Positions 51,704 to 64,000 of a DNA stretch of 64,000 nt are shown one piece after another (position 1 is the first letter of the stretch; every line of letters begins with the position of its first letter). The notes under the pieces are model-generated. The model had not been told where the DNA came from, did not search any database, and saw only the letters and a program-made list of their open reading frames with translations. The stretch comes from Chrysomallon squamiferum (Eukaryota > Mollusca > Gastropoda > Neomphalida > Peltospiridae), in assembly GCA_012295275.1 (NCBI GenBank), contig CM022679.1, positions 25,712,407-25,776,406 of the forward strand, in the 5' to 3' direction. Position numbers and translations under genes: made by a program.

Positions 51704-52470
51704 AATGAACTGATGAAAATATGGTGTAATGCAGTGTAGATCCTGTAAACAACACACGGACATTGTACTGGACTGATGAAAATACGGTGTAATGCAGTGT
51801 AGATCCTGTATACAACACACAGACATTGTACTGGACTGATGAAAATACGGTGTAATACAGTGTAGATCCTGTATACAACACACAGACATTGTACTGGACT
51901 GATGAAAATAAAAAAAAAATGCAGTGTAGATCCTGTATACAACAAATTGTACTGGACTGATGAAAATTTGTAGATCCTGTATACAACACACAGACATTGT
52001 AATGAACTGATGAAAATACGGTGTAATGCAGTGTAGATCCTGTATACAACACACAGACATTGTACTGGACTGATGAAAATACGGTGTAATACAGTGTAGA
52101 TCCTGTATACAACACACAGACATTGTACTGGACTGATGAAAATACGGTGTAATGCAGTGTAGATCCTGTATACAACACATTGTACTGAACTGATGAAAAT
52201 ATGGTGTAATACAGTGTAGATCCTGTATACAACACACTGACATTGTACTGGACTGATGAAAATACGGTGTAATGCAGTGTAGATCCTGTATACAACACAT
52301 TGTACTGAACTGATGAAAATATGGTGTAATACAGAGTAGATCCTGTATACAACACACAGCCATTGTACTGGACTGATGACAATATGATATAATCAACTGT
52401 AGATTCTGTATACAATACACAGCCAAGACAGAAAATATAATACAAAACTGTGTAGATTTTGTATACAATG
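51704..52470. repeat. 63-bp minisatellite, about 12-13 copies
   Basis: The units read roughly 'TGTAGATCCTGTATACAACA', then 'CACAGACATTGTACTGGACT', then 'GATGAAAATACGGTGTAAT'. Period 63 (some units shortened, one with a poly-A interruption at 51908-51919). Because the period is a multiple of three and the unit lacks minus-strand stops, two minus-strand frames stay open for about 250 codons. Nothing else suggests that it is translated. Confidence 0.9.
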
Positions 52471-53925
52471 TACTGTACTGAAGAAAATATTTAATAAACA
52501 GTACATTATTTTATAGCTCAGTTGATTGTAATGCTAAAACAGTCACTGTAGGTTGATGATACTGCAGTGGTCATTAAAGTACCTGATATTATGTCTGAAG
52601 TGTGATGGACATGTCTGGTTCTTGAAGAATATGCCACTGAATAATTTTAATTACAGTTCAGCTGTGTAAAAGGTGAAGAGGGTGTCACTGAGTAGTTTGT
52701 GAATAATAGTAAATAAATAAACATGTCAACATTATAATAACATTATGAACTAGAGCACCAAAATAAAATGGCATCAGGTACTTGATAACTGAAAGTAACC
52801 AGATTATACATTTTACATTCAAAACAAAATAATGTCAAATTTTATTATTTTTCTTTCTGTTAGCTTCAATATATATGTATATAAATACATTACACACACA
52901 CACACATATAAATACATATAATGACTAAAACATTTTTAAACAATAAAAAAGTAATGGCAGAGATGCGAATAACATCGCATAAGTAAGTTTTCATTATCAA
53001 TTTAGTATATATTAACATGGTACTTTTTCTTAGAGATGAACTCCTGTTATTTAATTTTGGTAATTTTCATCTGTTATTTTCCTGCTGATTATTTGCTTGT
53101 ACAAAACAAAATAAAATAAACACAGAGGAATAAAGTACAATTTCAATATATGTAGTTTATTATATAGATTGAAGTACAACAGAAAAATTACCAGTTTAAA
53201 AGTGTATCTTGACTAGCTTTTACAAAATTATTGTGTAAATATAACAGTAAACTGAGTAAAATAAGAATAAATCAGCTTATACTGATAGCAAGAATAATCC
53301 AGTTGAGTATAAAAACTATTAAGATAGAATCAATAACCATTACAGTAATTAGTAATTGAAGCAATATGCAATTAAAATCATGAGGTAATTTGAATAATTC
53401 ATTTGAAGTCAGTAAAGTATTTAAATAATTCATTTTGTGCCAGTAAATTATTTGAAGAGTTCTGTTGACATCAGGGTCTTTTTAAAAATAACCCATCAGA
53501 CTAATGTAAATTTGCTGTTAACCATTTACCATTTGAAAAGCTTCCATAACGACACTGAAACGTTATAGTGTCAACACAGTACTAAACAATAAAAATTAAA
53601 AAAACGAAGAAGAAGAAAAAAAAAAAAAACAAGAAAAAACCGAACATATTTAGCTTTCAAATCTGACTCAAATTTTATATTGGTTAAAAATAAAATTTGT
53701 TTAATTCTGATTTTTTTCAATTTCCATTATATCTACACATAGTTAGCAGAAGTTTGATTCAAAGTCTTACTATGATTAGTTCTTGTTGCTGGTTCAAACA
53801 TAAAACTATCTACGCTTACATCTGTTTATCAAAATCAACAAGTTTATCCTTTCCATCATCATAAACATTTTATTTACTTTATTAAAATTTATTGTTTTTA
53901 AATCAAGAGAAATTATTTACTGACA
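52471..53925. other. no gene seen
   Basis: AT-rich sequence with CA and TA runs (about 52890-52910) and a poly-A tract (53610-53636). No exon with both splice signals and plausible coding content was found on either strand. Confidence 0.5.
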
Positions 53926-53929
53926 AAAT

Positions 53930-56353
53930 ACCCTTGTGTTGTTGATGCTGTTACACTAACTACCATGATTGTTGCTGTGGTAAGGATTTCTTGAAGGAAA
54001 GTATTGTTTTTGGAATTGGTAAAAATGCCATTTCCCAGTTCCTGAAATAAAAATAATATAAAGAAACAATTACAGGATTAACAAAATGCTATCCAAATGA
54101 TTTTAGTGATAATAAAATGAAGAAAAAGAAAAAAATTATTTATTATTTATATTAATTAATAACACTGTTGCATTTATTTAACTTTTACAAATTTCATGAC
54201 GTATATTTGTATAAATAGTAAGGGTAAAAATAAATGAGTTCATATAAAAACAGAGAATGTAATATATACAGTATTCTTTAAACTATGAATTAAAAAAATG
54301 ACAAAATACCCTTACTGTTTATATGTGCTCCATAGATGTCTGAACCAAAGATTCTAATTCTGGAAACCATTTTGAAAACAGATCTCGTTTGAAGTTGTGA
54401 ATTACATCTGAAAAAATAAAAAAATAAGAACAATATTAATTATCAAAATAATATCCTAAACATCAAAACGGTAAATCAAATATTTTTACAGTTCACTATT
54501 CTATAAATATCATTCTACTGTTAGTTCAAGATAATAAATTAAAATTTGATAATCCATCTTTTTACTAATATTTGTAATATTATGACCCTTAAAGTATTAC
54601 TGGGTTTCTTCTCTTCCTAAGGTAGAAACAAGCAGTAAAAACAATGACAAAGAGGGTAAGTAGGATGAGCTATATAATTACTAGATAGAAACTGATTTGC
54701 CTGGGACTGAGATAGTATATATGTCTGTTAAGAAACCACTAGTACTTTCAGCAATGTGTATGTACTTCTCAGGTAATAGATCATGAGGTGCTATGACTGT
54801 TATAACATATCATGAAGCACTGTGATTTCATAACCATCAGATGGGAGATAATTCTTCAACATGTACAGTGCATTATTTCTAAATCTCTATGTATCCCAGT
54901 TTATTAGTAGAAAATCAGATAAAGCCACACATTACAAACATGAAGCTAGATATCAACCGATCATCTGGTATTTCTCTACTGATCTGCTGCCATCAGTTTA
55001 AAATGATTAAATACATTATCTGATTATATCAATGGAAATAACTGCCCTCTATGGGTAATTCTTAGTCTGAACTTAGATAAATACTTTTTATTTACAGTGT
55101 ATACATCAAATTTCAAAAGAGAGAGTTATTTTAATAAGCATGATATCTGAAACTGAAAATGAGAGATAAAAAAAATATCAGCAAATGACAATTAAAAGTC
55201 AAGAGAAAAAGAAGAAGACTATTTTAGAGCAACTTATTATTTGTGATGCAAGCAATAAATCGTTATCTGGTGTTTTAAGAAACTCACTAATCTCATTGTC
55301 AATCTCTACAGTCATATTGTTAGTACAATCAACATGTACTCAGGATCAGCTTCGACAGGTCCAGAAACTGAAAAATTAAAAGAAACAACAAATAAATACA
55401 TGCAGAATTTCTATTTATAATCTTCAGTGTCTGTAAACTGTTTTTGTTTTATGAAAAGAATAAAGCTATCTGATTTATATTTACTGTTGTATACTAATTC
55501 ATGGTTCACAGGACAGTAAAGATTACAGTTAACATACCAGTGTAAGAATAGGTCCGACTCAAGAAAACAGACAGCAAGTGATCATAAACAAACATAAAAA
55601 TAAAACTTTTGTTGAATAATTTCATCATTTATGGCATGAGTGTGTTTAAAATATTTTATTAAAGGCCCTGTTTTATTAGAAACAAAATATCAGTGCATAC
55701 AAGTAGATGATTAATTTGATGTTGGTGACAATGACGTGGTTGTTGAATTTTCTCATTTCACCTTTACAAAATGTCTAAATGTGTCTAGAGTGAGAAGTGA
55801 CTTCTCCCTATTTTTCTATCCTTGCATGAACCCTATAATATCAGTTCACTTTTCAGAGTAATGTATTAAGAAATCAAACAATGTCCATTAACCTACCAAT
55901 GTCTCTTCTTGAAGTCTTGGAGTACTTCCATACATTGTCTATGGTCTTAGGCAGCTGAACAAAATGGGAGAAAAAAGAAGAAAAAATGAATAAAATATAT
56001 TTAATATTATTATCATTAAAAGTGTTATAATCTTAAAAGAAGTTTTAATTCTAAAACCATCTATATCTATATGTTCCTGTGAAGACTGAAGGACCTGTTT
56101 TGTCCTCTGTATTATATTTATAGTATTTACTCATTTCAGCAAACCTATAGTTGAATCAATAAATCATTATTATAATGAATTTGTATGTATCTGTCTTACA
56201 GACTGTTTTCACCTCTTTACTGTCTCTCAGCCTGGAAACACAGCTGACTGAGGAGTAATGTTTATCCAGATCCACGTAACCTCTTCCACATTGGCAATCT
56301 TAGCCTGAACCTCTTCTTTATCTTGTTCAACATTTTCACCCTCTTCCTCTTTT
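53930..56353 (-). pseudogene. unrecognised minus-strand gene, damaged exons
   Basis: Candidate exons, in transcription order: 56353-56210 (acidic start, then ANVEEV and, after a one-base loss, DLDKHYSSVSCVSRLRDSKE); 55954-55897 (LPKTIDNVWKYSKTSRRDIG, GTAGGT donor); 55377 to about 55185 (ADPEYMLIVLT then, shifted, MTVEIDNEISEFLKTPDND); 54407-54316 (FKRDLFSKWFPELESLVQTS, stop just before the donor); 54041 to about 53940 (ELGNGIFTNSKNNTFLQEIL). Each has an acceptor, and the peptide quality is good, but several are broken. I do not recognise the family. It could be one gene, possibly continuous with the caspase relic downstream, or a separate one. Confidence 0.4.
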
Positions 56354-56359
56354 CTGAAA

Positions 56360-57503
56360 TAAAGTGAACATTAAAAAACTCATTTTAATAAATACAAGAT
56401 ATATTACTTGACATACTGGCAGGAGTGACATAATTTAATATAAATAATAAACAAATGATATTCCATCAAGATAACATTTATGGTTAAAACTATTTCCATT
56501 ACATGTCAATCCATTACATTCAGATAAAATGCTAAAAGTGAAGTTCGTTATGTTTCCTTAAGATGTCATGAATTAAAATAAAATATTAAACCTGAATGTA
56601 TCAATCATTCAATAAGTTTTAACTTAACAACAACAGTAATACTATTTATAATAAATTCTGATATTATATAATAATATCTATAATCACAGTTTATATTTTG
56701 TGAATGCTTTTTATACTGAAGAAAGAAACTAAAACTACGAAGATAATCATAATAATATAAAAGTTAACACAAGATACAAATTTCAAGTTTGATAATCTCT
56801 CGGGACTGAATCATTGCAAAAGTATATACTATATATTCATAATATTGTGATGAATATCTTTTCTAAATTTTGTAACTCGGTCTTTGAGCTTGAGTGCATG
56901 TCCATAATAATAATAATAATCATTATAATGGCTATCAGTATCATATAACTATCACATTCACAGTATGAGTATCATGAGTACGAGTATCACTGTCACTGTC
57001 AGTATCAATGCCGTCTAGTCTACTCGTTAGTATCATTTATCTTTTTTATTTTGGCATTGGAAGGAGTAACATACAAATCTGAATCTGTTATCAAAAAAGA
57101 AAACAACTGGTCTTTTCAGAACCGCATTTTTATTTTGTAAATATTCAAACCTGTTTGGTCGTTATAGATGCCAAAAACAACAAAACACGGATAACCGAAA
57201 ATTATTAAAGAGTTATCTTTCGGTTTGGTTTTGTAAATTCCTTTCTGCATCAGGGAGACCTAACATTATCGATCGCTCCAGATAAGCAGTTTTGATTAGG
57301 TCTGCTGATAGGGGTTTTATTGACTATTTATACTACATTTATTATAAAACGAGAGACATTTTCGCAATCACCTGCGAATGACTCCCGAACCTTCAGAGGT
57401 TTTACTACGACTAGTTGTTGTCAGACTTCTATTTCTTGTTTTTGCTTGTTTTGTGTCTATATTTATATATTTTATTAGTAGTACTTTTTAATTTTAATTT
57501 CAG

Positions 57504-57547
<44 letters not shown>

Positions 57548-58470
57548 TAAAAAATATAATCACATTTCCCGTGCCTATTATTAATGAACTTTTAGTCCTT
57601 CTAATAATTATATTATTTCAATACCCCACATAACAAGAAAGAAATATACCGGGAAGGATAATTATATCGAAATGCAACGACTGTTTCAAAGTAAATCAAA
57701 ATATATAAATTCCTCATAAATAAGGTGGATTTTCATAAACTAAACGCCATTCTAACCCTAGAATTTTGGTACATAAAATATTCCGAGTGTACGACATAGG
57801 AAGGGGTGGAGATAACAACTGATATCAGATATTACTGGACATATATATATGAATATTGTTTTTGGACGATAATTGTTTTTCAGGGCCGCATCAGTGACGC
57901 TGCCCAGGAGCCTCGAAAAACTATTTCATTCTCTCGCTCTTTTTTTATTTGATAATTTTACGGAGATAGGGAGGCATCACTATAGTTATAAAACGTCGAA
58001 CTACAAAACTGTTAAAATAAACCGAAATGAAAATAATGAAAGTTCGTAATATAAACAAATGAATGGAACAACAACAAACATATTTAAAAATTATTTTTTA
58101 TTACATCAAACACTGTGTCTATCAGGTAGAAAGAAGTAAGTAGAAGTATTGCAATCATACAAACATTGTTATTTTGAGACCTCTACTCTTTTTAAAATAA
58201 ACTCTATTTTTTTCCCCTCCTATATTGTATTTCTTGTCTTTTTAACTTCAAATTGTACCTTCTCTGCTTCGTAGTCTAGACATTACAACAAGTATTTTTC
58301 ATGTTACTGGGTTGAGAACTGCTAAATCTCTCATTAACGGTCTTATTTATTTGCTAACAATAAAATCTTAACAAAATAAATACTTGATAAATTTTCGTAC
58401 GCTCCACATTAGATATTTATATTCATAAATATCACTCGTTTCACAGCAGGAGAGATGTGTTTTGTCAGTT
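56360..58470. other. mostly noncoding; one possible 5' exon
   Basis: AT-rich sequence with an AAT run at 57505-57546. On the minus strand, about 57450-57372 reads a Ser/Thr/Arg-rich frame (NRSLTTTSRSKTSEGSGVIR) ending at a CAG/GTGATT donor; it has no start codon and may be a 5'UTR exon or nothing. At 57690-57760 is a short stretch similar to 60905-60965, beside the right arm of the inverted duplication. Confidence 0.4.
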
Positions 58471-58471
58471 T

Positions 58472-58667
58472 TTATTTTGTCACAGGATTAAGATGTAGAG
58501 GAATAACCGCAGTCTGAAGAATAACCAAAAGTAGTGCAACTTTTAGGTCATTTCCGGCTGATTTTCCAATGCAGTTAACAGACAGGAAGTAATCCACTGC
58601 TTTTACGTGTGTAGAGTTCATATCGCAAAACAATTGTCTTCTGTATTCTACGGTTGTGAAGACATCC
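58472..58667 (-). CDS. unrecognised 3'-terminal exon, hydrophobic C-terminus
   Basis: After a long T tract and CAG acceptor, the minus strand is open for 64 codons to a TAA at 58472-58474 that overlaps an AATAAA. The peptide begins DVFTTVEYRRQLFCDMNSTH, continues through VDYFLSVNCIGKSAGNDLK and ends with a hydrophobic run (VALLLVILQTAVIPL) and a short polar tail. This could be a membrane anchor. The two Cys and the N-x-T suggest an extracellular part. I do not recognise the family and found no convincing upstream exon; a frame beginning MPILAVLVVTNKCFE near 59010 is one weak candidate. Confidence 0.4.
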
Positions 58668-58693
58668 CTGTAAAAAAAAAAAAAAAAAAAAAA

Positions 58694-58730
<37 letters not shown>

Positions 58731-59630
58731 TAATAATGTTGATGATAATTATATTATTTATGATAATTATGAACCGATTGTGATAATAAAAATGATAACT
58801 AATGAAAACAGCGATGATGATGAAGATGATTATCATAAACGATGGAATGATTAATGCTACTACTGCTACTACAACCGTTTTTTTTTTTTTTTTTTTTTTT
58901 TGACAAAGGATTGATTAGAAACTGAGTCAGGCATCTCGAAACATTTGTTCGTGACTACCAGGACAGCTAGAATCGGCATTTTAGCCACGAACAGCGAATT
59001 CTGAATACATTTAAATAATTTGACTCGGTTTTAATAATGCCAGACTTGAGGACTTGAAACCATGGTGCCCGAAACAAAACCTCGTTCCGTTCTTTATCTA
59101 TTAAATAAAGTAGAACATCTCTGAAATGTTGGCACTAATAAAGATTTTATTTTTTTATTATTTTCCTCCTTATTCTTCCTAGTTTGGATAATAAACGTAT
59201 AAACGTTAGTCAGTTTACCAGCAAGGGTATTGAATTAATTAACATGTTCACATAGAGCATTACATAGTGTACCAGATCAGAACAGTTTCTTTCGAGGTAT
59301 TTTTTTTAAGCAAATTAATCGTTAAAAATGAAATAAAATTAATGGTACATTTAAACAACAACAACAGATTTTGGCTGGAGGCTGAGTTACTTCTAGATTA
59401 TGATCCCCTGAGCCACAGCCCGGTCCTCCCACATGTAAATCCGATGTTGATTCCGTCACAACCATATTGTTATAATCAATTTTTTTTTTTTTTCGTTGTT
59501 GCAATTAGATCGCGCGCGCGGGTGTTGTCCTCACCAGGCCGGAACTACTCTTTCAAGCCGCGTGGCGTTCATTCACTCGCCGTATTGTTTACGGGTCGAG
59601 TCGCCACAGTTATGTATCATCAATTTTCTT
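58660..59630. other. intergenic, simple repeats
   Basis: Poly-A/AAT at 58672-58736, poly-T at 58880-58901, and a locally GC-rich stretch with a CG run at 59505-59600. The overlapping frames at 59267-59641 show no domain and conflict between strands. Confidence 0.4.
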
Positions 59631-59631
59631 T

Positions 59632-60895
<1,264 letters not shown>

Positions 60896-61580
60896 AGAGA
60901 TTAGTAATTAAAATACATAAATTCCTCACAAATAAGGAGAATTTACATAAACAAAACGTCATACTAATCTTAGAGCTTGGTAGATAAAACATTATAATTG
61001 TAGAACATAATTCATCGAGAAGAAATAGACCTTCCCTGTCAACACATTTCTCCGTGTTACCTTTTTTCTTTTTATTGTTAAAATAATTCACCTGTTTTTA
61101 TCTAGGCAGATTATAGTGGTTTCAGTATTTCATTTGAATGCAATTCATTCTTAATTAAGTAGTTTGGATATAACATGTTAAATTGGTTCTATGCTTTGTA
61201 TATCAATACTTTCAAGTTAAAGGATGGAAATGTAATTCAGTCGTATGAACTCTGTTGTAGAATGGGTAAACAGTTTCTAACGCTGATGTGAGAATATAAG
61301 ATAAACAGATAATTTTGATATTTTAATTAAGATTTCTGTAATTAATATCAAATATTTTATAAATTCAGATTATTTTATATTTTTATTATTTCATATTAAA
61401 CGGCCCATTTGGGTACTTTGTTATTTTGTTTCTGTTAATACTTCAAAATATATAACTCATAAGTCGCAAGGGGAATAACTCTTATTGTCGTATACAGTTA
61501 CTAAGACAACATTATCCATCTCGTAATTGAGCAACATCAATTTGAAAATGTAGGGAATAGCTGTAATAGCTGAATTTAAA

Positions 61581-61611
<31 letters not shown>

Positions 61612-62079
61612 AATATAAATAAATAAATAAATTAATTAATTAATTAATGAAAAAATGAGAAAATGAAGGCAATTTGGAACTTGGTTAAAAATAAGGTGAA
61701 GTTTAGTTCGACGGGGCGAGTCTTTCTCCCGCGTTTCCCCCCCCCCTCTCTAATGATCCCTGGTGTTACGCAGTTTATGTCCAATAAATAAAATAATATG
61801 AAAATGCTTTTTAAACTTGTGAAAGAAACTAATGAAAACTAATCATAACAACATAAAATAAAAACAAAAAATGAAATTAAAAATATGATGATAACAACTC
61901 GAGACTGAGTGAAACTGTGATAGTTTTAAAAAACATGTGTCATGATGAATATGATTTTAAAATTTTGACACTTTGTTTTAGAGTCTGATTAGATACATTA
62001 TGAAGTGAAGTTGTTGTTTGACTGGTTACAGTGAGTGTTTGGTCTTTTCAGGACGATAAGTTCCGCTTGAGCAATTGAA

Positions 62080-62600
62080 TAACTAATAAATCTTAGGAAA
62101 CAGGTTCACTAGACAAGCAAAGTAATTTAGTTTCATGTAATTTTAAAAACAAAATAAAAGAGAATGTAAAGAAATAAACTGGTTTTGTAAAGTGCGTTTA
62201 TCTTCGAGATCAGACAAATTATTTTAATTCCTTTGGCTGGAGTTACAGCCTTTATCGACCCCCCATGTTTCAGTATGGCACATCTCTCTCATGTTTTTCT
62301 ATGAATTCAATGGACATCATCCGCTTCTTTTTCACAGCACTGTCCTTTGCACTCACTTTCTTAGGATCCAAGACTAGAAAAAAATGTTTTAGCAAAGTAC
62401 TGCACAAAACGCGACCACAACACAACAGACATGCTTACACGACGAGTTAACCACGTGAAGTAAACGACTGACACGCGGGATGCTGGCCGGATGTTATGTT
62501 GTTCGTTGCGCCAACTAGCGGCGGCATAGCTGAAGCTCGCTCTTAACTCGGATTTTGGCTCGCAACACAAAGCAAAAAATCGACCGGGCAACTACTTAAC
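62080..62600 (-). mobile_element. Tigger/pogo-like fragment (right-arm copy)
   Basis: Inverted counterpart of 27303-27800, with 'TTTCTTAGGATCC' and 'CATCCGGCCAGCATCCCGCG'-type words on the minus strand. It is slightly closer to the intron 5 element than the left-arm copy is: it keeps the GCCGCTAGTTGGCGCAAC stretch. The transposase region is not intact. Confidence 0.65.
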
Positions 62601-62803
62601 ATGGAATTCTGAGGTATGAAATAAACAAAATGAAATAACATTCCAGGATGTATCTGATCTGTTGTTATACAGTGAATAGTTGGTAGCATTCGCTAATAAT
62701 AATAATAATAATAATAATAATAGAATAAACGAATGTGATGAGTCACATGCATATTCTATTGACAGCAAGTTTAGGAAATTTTTTCCAGCTACAGAGAAAA
62801 CTA

Positions 62804-63593
62804 CCGTATATACTTGTGGAGACTATATTAAGGTAATATTTTGGGGGTCGACTTATACACAGGTAATGCTTTTGTAGCTGTTGCTGAAGAGTCGCCATTT
62901 TGACTATTTTTTGCTACGGGATGCATCTAAAATAATCGCGGTCTTTCATTTTTCAAAAATATAATTTTATCGTATAAAATTTTTTGAAAAATTAAATAAC
63001 AAAACCAAATATGAAGGTAAAACACGATATTCTTCCGTTTAATGACATAAAAATACATTTTAAAGCGAGAAAACCGTCGGTACGGCGTTATGCCTTACGG
63101 CGTCTTGCAATGATCTAGGAATGCAGACTTCTCTGCCAAATTGCACTAAATATCGGTACTAATTTCATAAACAAAACTCACTTGTTTAATTGTAAAGAAT
63201 TTGGTGAAATAATATTGCAATCGTCATTAATATCCACTACCGACAAATTTTGTAAATCATAGAATGGCTAAATATAACGGTAAGTTACGTCTCCATGTTA
63301 GACCTATTACATTAAAGAGATACTATTTATGATACATTTAGGCTATAGCTCGTGTAATACAAGCATTTACGTTATTATGGTATATTCGTGCAAGTTACAG
63401 TTTGTGCAAGTTATGTTACAGTAGGTGTACAATGTAGGCCTTCATGGCACTGTCACACTGGTCTAAAAATAGTGACGGTGCCTGAAATCTACAGTCGACT
63501 TATACACAAGTAATACCTAAAATGACGCAATTTTTGGTCTTAAAATACAATTCGACTTATACATAAGGTCGCCTTGTACACAAGTATATACGG
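62804..63593. mobile_element. MITE with TA target duplication (right-arm copy)
   Basis: Same terminal sequences as the left-arm copy, flanked by TA at 62802-62803 and 63594-63595, inverted in orientation. It is about 30 bases longer, partly from an insertion near 62975-63000. Confidence 0.8.
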
Positions 63594-64000
63594 TAATAAA
63601 GAAAAAATGAAATAAAATCTAATTGTAATAATATATTAAAATAACATAAAAACAAAAATTAAAAAAACAAAAAAATAAAAACAGAAAGAAGTAACTTTAA
63701 ACAATATATAATTTAGATATATTTAGTGTCCAAAACAATAGAAACTTATATAGACATCATATCTTGCCACTCCGTACATACGTGTATAATACATGTGATA
63801 TTATGGTGCGTTTGTTCCTTTCTGATTTAACGAATAAACAACAATTTGTGAGCTGAAATGAAATGGACAGCGTTATATGCATAATCAATCATACAATCAA
63901 AATTTTCAACCTCTACATATTAATGTTTTTTATGTTTTAGGCTCAATAAATGGTTGTTATAATACCAACACTAATAATTCAAACCATGCAATCAAGAATG

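Larger units (their letters stand above)
60950..64000 (-). repeat. right arm of the large inverted duplication
   Basis: The reverse complement of this stretch is collinear with 25942-28924. Landmarks include 'GAACATAATTCATCGAG' (about 61003; 28858 inverted), the C-rich run at 61738-61748 (opposite 28141-28146), the Tigger-like fragment (62080-62600), the MITE (62804-63593) and 'GGCAAGATATGATGTCTATA' inverted near 63760. The ORFs at 62265-62450 and 62361-62591 lie within the Tigger-like fragment. Confidence 0.85.

Noticed and set aside
51683-52468. 261- and 249-codon minus-strand ORFs as genes
   Set aside because: Both are readings of the same 63-bp minisatellite in two frames, with no splice or start context.

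Overview
This is AT-rich eukaryotic nuclear DNA from an animal. Introns are GT-AG, microsatellites and DNA-transposon relics are dense, and one 200-base assembly gap is present. The gene content (a TRPM channel without an enzyme domain, a repeated pore-former-like domain protein, a caspase relic) fits an invertebrate. A mollusc or other lophotrochozoan is my best guess, but the sequence alone does not prove it.

Layout. (1) 178-1703 (+): a two-exon gene for a ~55-residue Gly/Cys/Lys/His-rich protein whose N-terminus looks dually lipidated. (2) 6428-9910 (-): a gene of four tandem, related domain exons, possibly an actinoporin/aegerolysin-type beta-sandwich family. Two of the exons and their introns are recent duplicates. 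(3) ~3.4-28.9 kb: about six diverged copies of a mosaic noncoding unit, plus a second short cassette (at least eight copies between 5.8 and 25.5 kb), probably the decayed remains of a tandemly duplicated locus. (4) 25.9-28.9 kb and 60.95-64.0 kb: two arms of a large inverted duplication about 32 kb apart. Each arm carries the same TA-flanked MITE and a Tigger-like fragment. (5) 29470-45460 (+): the main gene, a TRPM-type cation channel in 23 visible exons encoding 1,200 residues. The reading frame is continuous over all 22 introns; only the extreme N-terminus is missing. (6) 48.3-56.4 kb: relics, including a CGGBP1-like zinc-finger fragment (+), a caspase p20 pseudogene (-), a 63-bp minisatellite and several damaged minus-strand exons. 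(7) 58.4-60.8 kb: an unrecognised minus-strand terminal exon and an inverted-repeat-bounded cassette holding a second copy of a damaged exon pair.

The most unusual signal is in the TRPM gene. Three separate introns (before exons 18, 20 and 23) contain tandem copies of the downstream exon's acceptor plus its first tens of bases. These arrays multiply candidate 3' splice sites in the pore and C-terminal part of the channel, and the last exon itself has an expanded 21-bp repeat encoding a near-perfect heptad coiled coil. Splice boundaries were placed by eye from GT/AG signals, frame and family similarity; no alignment or search was run.
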